Part shown: positions 58,080 through 64,000 of the stretch, one piece after another | How the letters are laid out: every line of letters starts with the position of its first letter | Position numbering within the stretch: the first letter of the stretch is position 1 | DNA from: Paenibacillus phytohabitans | GTDB lineage: Bacteria > Bacillota > Bacilli > Paenibacillales > Paenibacillaceae | Reading direction: 5' to 3' | Length of the DNA: 64,000 bases | NCBI RefSeq assembly: GCF_013141775.1 | Contig: NZ_WHOB01000089.1 | Coordinates: 248,001 to 312,000 of the forward strand | Position numbers and translations under genes: made by a program | Notes under the pieces: model-generated | The model's database searches: none | The model's input: the letters and a program-made list of their open reading frames with translations, nothing else | Told to the model about the DNA's origin: nothing

Positions 58080-58505
58080 ATGACCCTGCAAGTAAATCCT
58101 TTTATTCTGGTGGACGGTACAGCAAGTGAGGCGATTGCCTTTTATCAGGAGGCGCTTGGTGCTACGCTGCTCTTCAAGCAAACTGTGGGCGAAGGCCCGC
58201 AGAACCCTGACTCCCCGATGACCGAACAGGAAAAAGCGCGTATAGCCCATTCCGTCCTGCTGGTGGGTGAAACCAAGTTTTTCGTCGCAGATCAGGAGGT
58301 TGGCCAGCCTTTGAGCCATGGCAATGGCATCACCATCTGTATCACAGCGGATACTGCGGAGGAAGCGCAGCAGCTGTATGACTCGCTCAAGGCAGGCGGA
58401 ACGGTTGATATTGAGCTGGCTCCGGCTTATTTCAGCCCCGCCTTTGGCATGGTTACCGATAAGTACGGTGTATGCTTCCAGATCTTCACAAAGAGGGCGC
58501 AATAA
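58080..58505 (+). CDS. VOC/PhnB-like glyoxalase-fold protein
   Basis: A 141-residue protein of the PhnB/3-dmu-9-3mt type: VNPFILVDGTASEAIAFYQE, then KARIAHSVLLVGETKFFVAD, and AYFSPAFGMVTDKYGVCFQI. The fold is shared with glyoxalase and resistance proteins; metal ligands are not obvious, so the role is open. AAGGAGCG precedes ATG 58080. It is divergent from the WYL regulator and followed by a strong terminator. Confidence 0.85.
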   Translation: MTLQVNPFILVDGTASEAIAFYQEALGATLLFKQTVGEGPQNPDSPMTEQEKARIAHSVLLVGETKFFVADQEVGQPLSHGNGITICITADTAEEAQQLYDSLKAGGTVDIELAPAYFSPAFGMVTDKYGVCFQIFTKRAQ

Positions 58506-58560
58506 AGCTCAAGCTGGCGTGAAGCTCTCAGGCCGTAAAACCCTCAGGCGTATGATTCAA

Positions 58561-58603
58561 AAAAAGCACTGTCTCCCGGATCATCCGGTGAGACAGTGCT
58601 TTT
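58561..58603. terminator. Bidirectional terminator between VOC gene and repair operon
   Basis: AAAAGCACTGTCTC pairs perfectly with GAGACAGTGCTTTT, with an inner GGAT/ATCC pair. On the minus strand it is followed by a run of eight T, so it is a strong end for the ada-ogt-alkA operon. Confidence 0.88.
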
Positions 58604-58631
58604 GGCCGTCACGGCTCCACACCTGCCCGCA

Positions 58632-59531
58632 CTAATATAATGCCCGCCACAGATAAAATGTGGCGTATGCCTCCCAGCCCTGCCAGGGCTGGGCCAGGAC
58701 GAGCAGCTCCGCAGGCGTCGGCTTGCGGTCCATACCGGTGAGGAACTTGATCACGTTCTGCAGACCGACATCGCCCACAGGGAACGAAGAGCTGTCCCGC
58801 AGGCAGCGCATCCGGACATACTGCGAGGTCCACGGGCTGATCCCGCGGATCTGCAGCAGCCGCTGCTCGGCGGCGGCCGGGGACGGGAGCGCCAGCAACT
58901 CTTCACGGCTCAGCTGCCCGCTTGCGATCAGCGAGGCTACCGTGAGGATCGTCTGCGCTTTGCTGCGGGTCAGCTGCAGGGCGCATAATTCTTCGATCTG
59001 CACCTCCGAGAAGACCTCCGGTCCGGGGAACCGGTAGTAGGTTTGCCCTCCCCACTCCAGAGATTCTCCATACACTTCGGTCAGGCGCTGCTTCAGCCTG
59101 TAGGCAAAAGCCAGATTCACCTGCTGGCCCAGAATCGCCCAGCATAACGCCTCAAACAGATCCGGGATGCCGATAATCCGCAGTCCCCGGTGCTGGCTGA
59201 CCAGCGGCTGGAGCAGCGGATCTGCTTCCGCCAGCCGGTAGAACGGGGTAAGATCACGGTCCAGATCGAACCACTCTACAATATAACGGGCCAGCCATTC
59301 CTGCTCCAGGACGCCGGGGACAGCGCCGTGCAGGCGGGTTACGCTCAGCCTGTTGCCTTCAGGCACACTTAACCGGATTAGGACCGGGCCGTCCTCCAGC
59401 TTGAACATCCGGGTCACTCCCGAGTCATCCGTCTGGAACAGGCATTCCAGCGGCGAACGGTTCATGTACTCCAGACAGGCGTCCAGGTTGAAATCCTCCG
59501 GCAGCGGCAGCTCAAAAAGCAAATCGTTCAT
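58632..59531 (-). CDS. alkA: DNA-3-methyladenine glycosylase II (AlkA)
   Basis: A 299-residue HhH-GPD base-excision enzyme that removes alkylated bases. LCWAILGQQVNLAFAYRLKQ begins the glycosylase core, LLQIRGISPWTSQYVRMRCL is the helix-hairpin-helix, and the catalytic Asp lies in SFPVGDVGLQNVIKF. It overlaps the ogt stop by 20 bp and is the last gene of the ada-ogt-alkA operon. Confidence 0.92.
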   Translation of the reverse strand: MNDLLFELPLPEDFNLDACLEYMNRSPLECLFQTDDSGVTRMFKLEDGPVLIRLSVPEGNRLSVTRLHGAVPGVLEQEWLARYIVEWFDLDRDLTPFYRLAEADPLLQPLVSQHRGLRIIGIPDLFEALCWAILGQQVNLAFAYRLKQRLTEVYGESLEWGGQTYYRFPGPEVFSEVQIEELCALQLTRSKAQTILTVASLIASGQLSREELLALPSPAAAEQRLLQIRGISPWTSQYVRMRCLRDSSSFPVGDVGLQNVIKFLTGMDRKPTPAELLVLAQPWQGWEAYATFYLWRALY

Positions 59532-60090
59532 GGCCCGCCGCCTTCACATTTAGAATTCCCTCCAGCTGAAGCAGCTCCTGCTTGAGCTGCAATCCGCCCC
59601 GGTAACCGGTTAAGGTGCCGTTCGCACCGATCACCCGGTGGCAGGGCACAATGACCGGCAGCGGATTCTGTCCGTTGGCCGTGCCGACAGCACGCACTGC
59701 CAGCGGTCTGCCAATCCGCACAGCCAATTCCTTATAGGTAGCAACCTCTCCATGCGGGATCGTAAGCAGCCCCCGCCATACCTCCTGCTGAAACGGAGTG
59801 CCCCATAAATCAAGCGCAAGACTGTTGAAATCGACCGTATCTCCATCAAAATAACGGCGCAGCAGCTCTATAACCCCAAGCTGCTCAAACCTTCCGTCCC
59901 CCTCCAGGAATTCATATTCCGGAGCATACATCTTCAGCCAGGCGGCCGGCAGCTGCCCTTCATCCTGCGGATAGGACACGCGGATAAGTCCCTTGCTGCT
60001 GGCCCATAGGGTCCACTCCCGATTCCCGAGATTCAGGGTATGGTGATATATCATGTTCCGGTTCGGACTCTGGTTTATATTCATATTCAT
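59512..60090 (-). CDS. ogt: Methylated-DNA-protein-cysteine methyltransferase (Ogt)
   Basis: A 192-residue suicide enzyme that takes the methyl group from O6-methylguanine. The active site is PVIVPCHRVIGANGTLTGYR, with Cys in PCHR. GTPFQQEVWRGLLTIPHGEV and the Arg finger in VRAVGTANGQNPLPV are present. The start is ATG 60090, with GGAGG eight bases upstream; the frame stays open further upstream inside ada. It starts one base after the ada stop. Confidence 0.92.
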   Translation of the reverse strand: MNMNINQSPNRNMIYHHTLNLGNREWTLWASSKGLIRVSYPQDEGQLPAAWLKMYAPEYEFLEGDGRFEQLGVIELLRRYFDGDTVDFNSLALDLWGTPFQQEVWRGLLTIPHGEVATYKELAVRIGRPLAVRAVGTANGQNPLPVIVPCHRVIGANGTLTGYRGGLQLKQELLQLEGILNVKAAGHERFAF

Positions 60091-60091
60091 C

Positions 60092-60661
60092 CTAATTTCC
60101 TCCCTCATTATGCTTACTGCGATACTCCGTTGGGGACAGACCGGATTTCTTGACGAACCAGGCTGCGAAGTGGGACGCGCTGCGGAATCCAACTGCCTTG
60201 CCTACATCGGCAATGCCTGTATCGGTCTCCGCCAGCAGCCTGCGGGTTTCGCCCGTGCGCAGTTCATCCAGTCTGGCAGCAGGCGACTGGCCGGTTACCC
60301 GCTTGTAGGTCCGCTGCAGATGGAACGGGCTGACCTTCAGCTGCTCCGCCATCGACTGCAGTGTCAGCTTGCTCCCGAACTGCCCATCCATAATGGCATC
60401 CGCCTGCGACGCCAGCACGGCATCCGGCCGGAGGGTGCCGCCTTCTTCGGGGCGGCATCTTTTGCAGGGCCGGAATCCCTCGCGGACAGCCTCCTGCAGG
60501 GAGCCGTAGAATACCACATTGGCTGCCTTCGGCGTTCTTGCCCGGCAGGAAGGCCGGCAGACAATACGTGTCGTCAGCACCGCTGTATAGTAAACACCGT
60601 CATAGGTCGGCTCACGCCGCACCACCGAATCGTAAATACGCTCAAATAATTGCGGCTCCAT
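60092..60661 (-). CDS. adaA: Ada-type methylphosphotriester-sensing regulator (AdaA)
   Basis: A 189-residue protein. The N-terminal Ada zinc domain has four Cys (VCRPSC and PCKRC), the first of which accepts methyl from DNA phosphotriesters. The AraC-type HTH follows (LTLQSMAEQLKVSPFHLQRT, GIADVGKAVGFRSASHFAAW). Methylation turns it into an activator of its own operon, as in B. subtilis AdaA. It is the first gene, preceded by a palindrome AAACGATTCGTTT. Confidence 0.93.
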   Translation of the reverse strand: MEPQLFERIYDSVVRREPTYDGVYYTAVLTTRIVCRPSCRARTPKAANVVFYGSLQEAVREGFRPCKRCRPEEGGTLRPDAVLASQADAIMDGQFGSKLTLQSMAEQLKVSPFHLQRTYKRVTGQSPAARLDELRTGETRRLLAETDTGIADVGKAVGFRSASHFAAWFVKKSGLSPTEYRSKHNEGGN

Positions 60662-60682
60662 CCTGAATCACCTCTTACCGCC

Positions 60683-60700
60683 AGTATAAACGATTCGTTT
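60683..60700 (-). promoter_or_regulatory. Operon promoter and palindrome upstream of adaA
   Basis: The minus-strand -10 TATACT (60683-60688) overlaps the start of the perfect palindrome AAACGATTCGTTT (60688-60700), which fills the spacer. The -35 is weak (CTGCAT, spacer about 18). The palindrome may be a site for AdaA or another regulator. Confidence 0.45.
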
Positions 60701-60854
60701 TGGCTTATGCAGCATATTGGAATAGGAGAGCAAGATTACGACAGTGTGCAGGGGCAGCTGCAGATGCAGATGTACCTGTAGATGCACGTTTGCTGGCCTG
60801 CTGAAGTTACAGTGTTAAACACTTCGATTAGATAGTGATTAGTGTATCTCTCCC

Positions 60855-61040
60855 TGCGGACTGAGATTCCGCTAATTCTCACAATCCGGGCTTTTTCCGC
60901 GCCACGCGGACTGTAAAGACCTTATTCCCTGCTGTAAGGGGTAATTTGAGGGGGAATACGGAAAATAAAGGATCTGTAGTCCGCGACAGCTGCCAGACTG
61001 ATGATTTCAGCAAAATAACGGAACTGTAGTCCGCAAGCGG
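60855..61040. repeat. Nested inverted repeat array built on GCGGACT
   Basis: Four units: TGCGGACTGAGATTCCGCTA (60855), GCGGACTGTAAAGACCTTAT (60906), then in inverse orientation ATAAAGGATCTGTAGTCCGC (ending 60984) and ATAACGGAACTGTAGTCCGC (ending about 61034). The order is plus, plus, minus, minus, so the whole can fold into a large nested hairpin. It is unrelated to family R1. Confidence 0.7.
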
Positions 61041-61207
61041 AGAAATGCCCTGGCTTTTGTTCGCGGCGTGTCCAATCTGCAGCCCTCAATGTACAATTTG
61101 GTTGAAATACCCCTTATTCTATGCAATAATCACTGGCGGTAAATAGAATTAAATTCCATTGAAATGTATAAGCTACGTCTCAATTTAATAGGAGGACTCA
61201 GAGGCTA

Positions 61208-62065
61208 ATGAACCTATCAGATATCCGCTACGAACGCTTCAGTAACAAGGACTACTCTACCGCCAGAGAATTATTAAGCCAGGATGCGGAGGCTGGCGCA
61301 GACCTTCTCCAGGTGCTTGATGAAGAACCAGAAACGTTTATTTGCGTTTTTATTAAGGATACGCTTGTTGCACTGGCTCAAATGGAAGCGCCTACACATC
61401 AGTCGCATTTACAAGTATTCGTCGGTCCCCGGTATCGCGGACAAGGAATCGGCACGGCGATGGTGCAGGCTGCCGAGACACAGTTGCAGGCAGGCGGAAC
61501 CCGCGCGGTCAGCACTTCTTTTCGTTCCGGGGCTCCAGCAACTCCCGGATTTGCCCGTAAGCTCGGTTTCGCTCCATATTACTCACTAGTTTATATGCAG
61601 CGGACCAGCGGGTTCTTTTCTCAGGAAGAGGTTCCCGTAAGGCTGTATACAGATGAGGACTTTCTCCCTGCCCACTCGCTCTATGCGACTGCATTTCATG
61701 AAATGCGCGTCCGTGTCGGCTGCTTCCCGGATTCCGTGGTTGCCCAGCCTAATGAGGGCAGACGAAACGCCTGGAAAGCGGACGCGGAAGACCGGTTTGT
61801 CTACGAATTCAATGGGGAAATCGCCGCTTACAGCCACCTTCACGGGAATGAAATCAGCAGTGTCAGCGTACGTTCTGACCTTCAGGGACGCGGGATCGGA
61901 CGAGAGTTTGTGAAGTACCTATGCAATGAAATCTATCAGCGCGGCCATGCAGCCGTCATCCTGTGCTGTGTCGCTGGGAATGATGCCCGGCAGCTGTATG
62001 ACAGCCTCGGGTTTCAGGAAACGCATATTATGGAATATATGAGAAAAACGCTGGGAAGCGTGTAA
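61208..62065 (+). CDS. Tandem GNAT acetyltransferase
   Basis: A 285-residue protein with two GNAT domains. The first has VFVGPRYRGQGIGTAMVQAA near residue 80; the second has SSVSVRSDLQGRGIGREFVK near residue 220, ending YDSLGFQETHIMEYM. Both acetyl-CoA loops (R/Q-x-x-G-x-G/I) are intact, so either could be active. The substrate is unknown. AGGAGG precedes ATG 61208. Confidence 0.85.
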   Translation: MNLSDIRYERFSNKDYSTARELLSQDAEAGADLLQVLDEEPETFICVFIKDTLVALAQMEAPTHQSHLQVFVGPRYRGQGIGTAMVQAAETQLQAGGTRAVSTSFRSGAPATPGFARKLGFAPYYSLVYMQRTSGFFSQEEVPVRLYTDEDFLPAHSLYATAFHEMRVRVGCFPDSVVAQPNEGRRNAWKADAEDRFVYEFNGEIAAYSHLHGNEISSVSVRSDLQGRGIGREFVKYLCNEIYQRGHAAVILCCVAGNDARQLYDSLGFQETHIMEYMRKTLGSV

Positions 62066-62221
62066 AAGGTCTGCACCAATTAAGAGTCTACAAAAGCATT
62101 CTGCAACGAAGTTCTAGAGACCAGCTGCGGTACTAAACCCTCCGGAGGTCTGGTCGCTTGGCTAAATAAATGACCACAAGTTGTAATCCACAATCCAACA
62201 AAGAACGGAGCGGTAAACAGT

Positions 62222-62617
62222 ATGAGTAACCTGGGATCACGGAATATCAGTGTGGTAACGTTGTTCGTTGAGGATCTGCCGGACACCATGGCATTCTATC
62301 AGGAGGTTTTTGGTCTTGATGAGGTGTACGCGGACGAGAATTCGGCCGTCTACGATTTCGGCAATATGAGCATCAATCTGCTGCAAATCTCTGAAGCTCC
62401 CGGGCTGATTGAGCCCGCTGCCGTTGCCGGCCGCGCCTCCGGATCACGGTTTCAATTCACAATCCGCGTGGAGGATGTGGATGCGGTATGCACAGAATTA
62501 ACTGCACGCGGCGTAAGCCTGCTGAACGGACCCATGAACCGGCCTTGGGGCATCCGCACAGCCAGCTTCGCAGACCCGGCAGGACATATTTGGGAGGTTG
62601 CTCAGGAGCTGGTATAA
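62222..62617 (+). CDS. VOC-family glyoxalase/dioxygenase-fold protein
   Basis: A 131-residue protein with NISVVTLFVEDLPDTMAFYQ at the N terminus and FTIRVEDVDAVCTELTARGV, then the final FADPAGHIWEVAQ, a typical end of the fold. It binds a metal in many relatives and can act in glyoxalase, dioxygenase or resistance roles; the function here is open. GGAG precedes ATG 62222. A convergent neighbour is absent; the AraC gene follows 92 bp downstream. Confidence 0.85.
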   Translation: MSNLGSRNISVVTLFVEDLPDTMAFYQEVFGLDEVYADENSAVYDFGNMSINLLQISEAPGLIEPAAVAGRASGSRFQFTIRVEDVDAVCTELTARGVSLLNGPMNRPWGIRTASFADPAGHIWEVAQELV

Positions 62618-62709
62618 GCTGAGGCTACGGATGGACAAATCAAAGCATTCCCGGTCAGGAACAGCTCTGCCGGTTTCTCTACAATGAAATTGAAAGGAGA
62701 GGTGAGGAT

Positions 62710-63603
62710 TTGGAAACGATCCGATTGCTGCAGCAGGCGATTGATTATGTGGAGCAGAACTTGAATTCCGCCATAGGAGTTGAGGATATCGCCGGAGCAG
62801 CGATGACTTCGAAATACCATTTTCAGCGCATGTTCCATGCCTTAACGGGCTTTACCGTTACTGAATATGTACGCAACAGGCGGCTTACCTTGGCGGCGGA
62901 AGAGCTGGCCGGAACGGACGGCAAGGTGATCGATATCGCGCTTAAGTATGGTTATGAGACACCGGAATCCTTCGCCAAAGCGTTCCAAAGAATGCATGGG
63001 GTAACCCCTCAAATGGCAAGAAAAAAGAATGTGAAGCTCAAGTCGTTCCCCCGAATCTCCTTTCAAATTCAGATCAAAGGAGAAACCGAAATGAATTACC
63101 GGATGGTGGAAGAGAAAGGTTGCCGCGTCATTGGAAAAGAGGTGATCGTTCACAAGGATGCTTACACAGAAATACCTGCATTCACGGAGAAAATCTGGAA
63201 GGACGGGACGCATGACCGGATTAACGAATTAGCCGGAAGACCCGCAGGTTCGCTGCTGTTCGGCTATTATTACGACTTCAGCGAGGACGGAAGCAAACGT
63301 TATCTGATGGGAATCGAACTGCCGGAAGGACAAGAGGTCCCACAGGAGCTTGATACCCTGACTGTACCTGATCAGACCTATGCCGTATTCGATAGCCGTG
63401 ATACTTTTCCGGATGACGCGGAGATAGGACTGGCAATTCTGAATGTGTGGCGGAGAATCTATTCCGAATGGTTCCCTTCGGCAGGCTTTGAGCAAGTGGA
63501 AGGACCGTGCATGGAGAAATACTACTGGACCGATGACAGCCATGAAGAATCGATCTGCGAGGTGTGGATTCCGGTGGCTAAGAAATCACTGGGTTGTGAG
63601 TAA
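62710..63603 (+). CDS. AraC-family regulator with GyrI-like effector domain
   Basis: A 297-residue regulator. Residues 1-100 form the double HTH (IGVEDIAGAAMTSKYHFQRM, VIDIALKYGYETPESFAKAF). Residues 125-295 are a GyrI-like ligand domain (MNYRMVEEKGCRVIGKEVIV, YDFSEDGSKRYLMGIELPEG), as in Rob/BltR-type sensors of drugs and other small molecules. The start is TTG 62710 after GAGGTGAGGAT. It may control the VOC gene before it. Confidence 0.88.
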   Translation: METIRLLQQAIDYVEQNLNSAIGVEDIAGAAMTSKYHFQRMFHALTGFTVTEYVRNRRLTLAAEELAGTDGKVIDIALKYGYETPESFAKAFQRMHGVTPQMARKKNVKLKSFPRISFQIQIKGETEMNYRMVEEKGCRVIGKEVIVHKDAYTEIPAFTEKIWKDGTHDRINELAGRPAGSLLFGYYYDFSEDGSKRYLMGIELPEGQEVPQELDTLTVPDQTYAVFDSRDTFPDDAEIGLAILNVWRRIYSEWFPSAGFEQVEGPCMEKYYWTDDSHEESICEVWIPVAKKSLGCE

Positions 63604-63830
63604 GTGGAAAAACGTATCTTAATTTAGTCATTTTAGCGGGTCCGCGGCAAATAAATGGATAAACGGCATTTAATTTCGTGCATTTCCTCAGCTTTGGGGT
63701 ATATGAAGAAATTTAAGTGCTTTTTTTCCAACTGTTGTTTTAATTGGCACTCTTCGTTAATCAGCAAGTGGAGAAAATCCAACTATTTCCGGATGATTCA
63801 ATGTTCGCCCGTTCCCGTCTATACTTTAAA
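63604..63830. repeat. Third type of structured intergenic repeat
   Basis: Similar units GTGGAAAAACGTATCTTAAT (63604) and TGGATAAACGGCATTTAATT (63655) are followed by an inverse-looking AAATTTAAGTGCTTTTTTTC (about 63710) and a further AAGTGGAGAAAATCC. No gene is seen. The relation of the units is looser than in the other two families. Confidence 0.4.
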
Positions 63831-63874
63831 AAGACCCTCCGGAAACAGCCATGCGGCGGTTTTCAGAGGGTCTT
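63831..63874 (-). terminator. Terminator at the right edge, minus-strand orientation
   Basis: AAGACCCTC (63831-63839) pairs with GAGGGTCTT (63866-63874), with GGAAA/TTTTC inside. A T-run follows on the minus strand (TTTTTAAAG). It probably ends the gene entering from the right edge. Confidence 0.75.
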
Positions 63875-63946
63875 GTCAATGTGATTGCTGCGGCTTACGC
63901 ATGCAGAAACTCCAATATATCTAATTATCGTTGTTATCCGATGTTA

Positions 63947-64000
63947 TTATACCGCTGCTTCCTGAATCTTTGCATCTATAGGACCCTCTGCTGCCGGCGG
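63947..64000 (-). CDS. C-terminal end of an unidentified gene (runs off the window)
   Basis: The minus strand reads PPAAEGPIDAKIQEAAV then TAA, followed by a good terminator. That gives 17 residues of an open frame at the edge, consistent with the end of a protein entering from the right. Nothing more can be said about its function. Confidence 0.45.
   Translation of the reverse strand, partial: PPAAEGPIDAKIQEAAV

Larger units (their letters stand above)
60662..61207. other. Intergenic region with the GCGGACT repeat array
   Basis: No coding frame is convincing. It holds the ada promoter at the left and the nested repeat at 60855-61040 in the middle; the right part leads to the ribosome site AGGAGG before 61208. 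Confidence 0.6.

Overview
The window looks like chromosomal DNA from a Paenibacillus-type spore-forming member of the Bacillota. The evidence is a Spo0E-like phosphatase at the left edge, strong GGAGG ribosome binding sites, frequent TTG/GTG starts, a CtsR-type operator, a CcpA-type cre site, an S-layer-homology surface protein and two sugar/peptide importers of the kind common in soil paenibacilli. No rRNA, tRNA, CRISPR array, prophage or intact insertion sequence was found. Most of the window is ordinary, well-spaced chromosomal coding sequence. Short AT-richer patches (about 32.4-34.5 kb and 38.7-39.7 kb) carry accessory genes.

Layout. 0-3.6 kb: Spo0E-like fragment, Imm30-like protein, UvrD-family helicase. 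3.6-15.6 kb: a carbohydrate block with a GH4 phospho-glycosidase and BadF-type sugar kinase, a divergent GntR/UTRA regulator, a two-gene secreted/S-layer operon, and a divergent ABC sugar importer (binding protein plus two permeases, no ATPase). 15.7-21.2 kb: ribosomal protein L25/Ctc, then a divergent mannoside block (HTH regulator and DUF1861 on one side; GT4 glycosyltransferase, a toroid-type protein and a mannose-1-phosphate guanylyltransferase on the other). 21.3-27.7 kb: small conserved protein, copper-amine-oxidase-like stalk protein, then a MarR - aryl-sulfate sulfotransferase - sulfonate ABC operon. 28-32.2 kb: response regulator, sensor kinase, TolB-like lipoprotein, and a divergent secreted protein. 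32.9-39.5 kb: SUKH-leucine-rich-repeat fusion, LD-carboxypeptidase, AI-2E family exporter, SDR, metallo-hydrolase, deoxyribosyltransferase-like protein. 39.7-46.5 kb: complete Opp-type peptide importer and a cyclophilin. 46.7-53.7 kb: two-domain glycosyltransferase, then ClpB, a J-domain protein and Hsp20. 54-64 kb: DUF2569 membrane protein, acetyltransferases, MocR-type and WYL regulators, VOC proteins, an ada-ogt-alkA alkylation repair operon and an AraC/GyrI-like regulator.

How the genes work together. A 12-bp motif of the form TTGTAGKAACAW occurs beside the kinase/GH4 operon (two copies, 21 bp apart), just downstream of the -10 box of the S-layer operon, and just downstream of the -10 box of the sugar importer. 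This ties the three units into one probable regulon of the nearby GntR/UTRA protein, with a cre site between the last two. The mannoside block contains a GDP-mannose-forming enzyme, a candidate mannosyltransferase and a DUF1861 protein (a relative of mannoside phosphorylases). It may be an uncharacterised system for building and recycling a mannose-containing oligosaccharide.

Besides genes, the window holds four copies of an intergenic repeat of about 180 bp with internal dyad symmetry, and two further structured intergenic repeat arrays. These are the best candidates for undescribed non-coding elements here.
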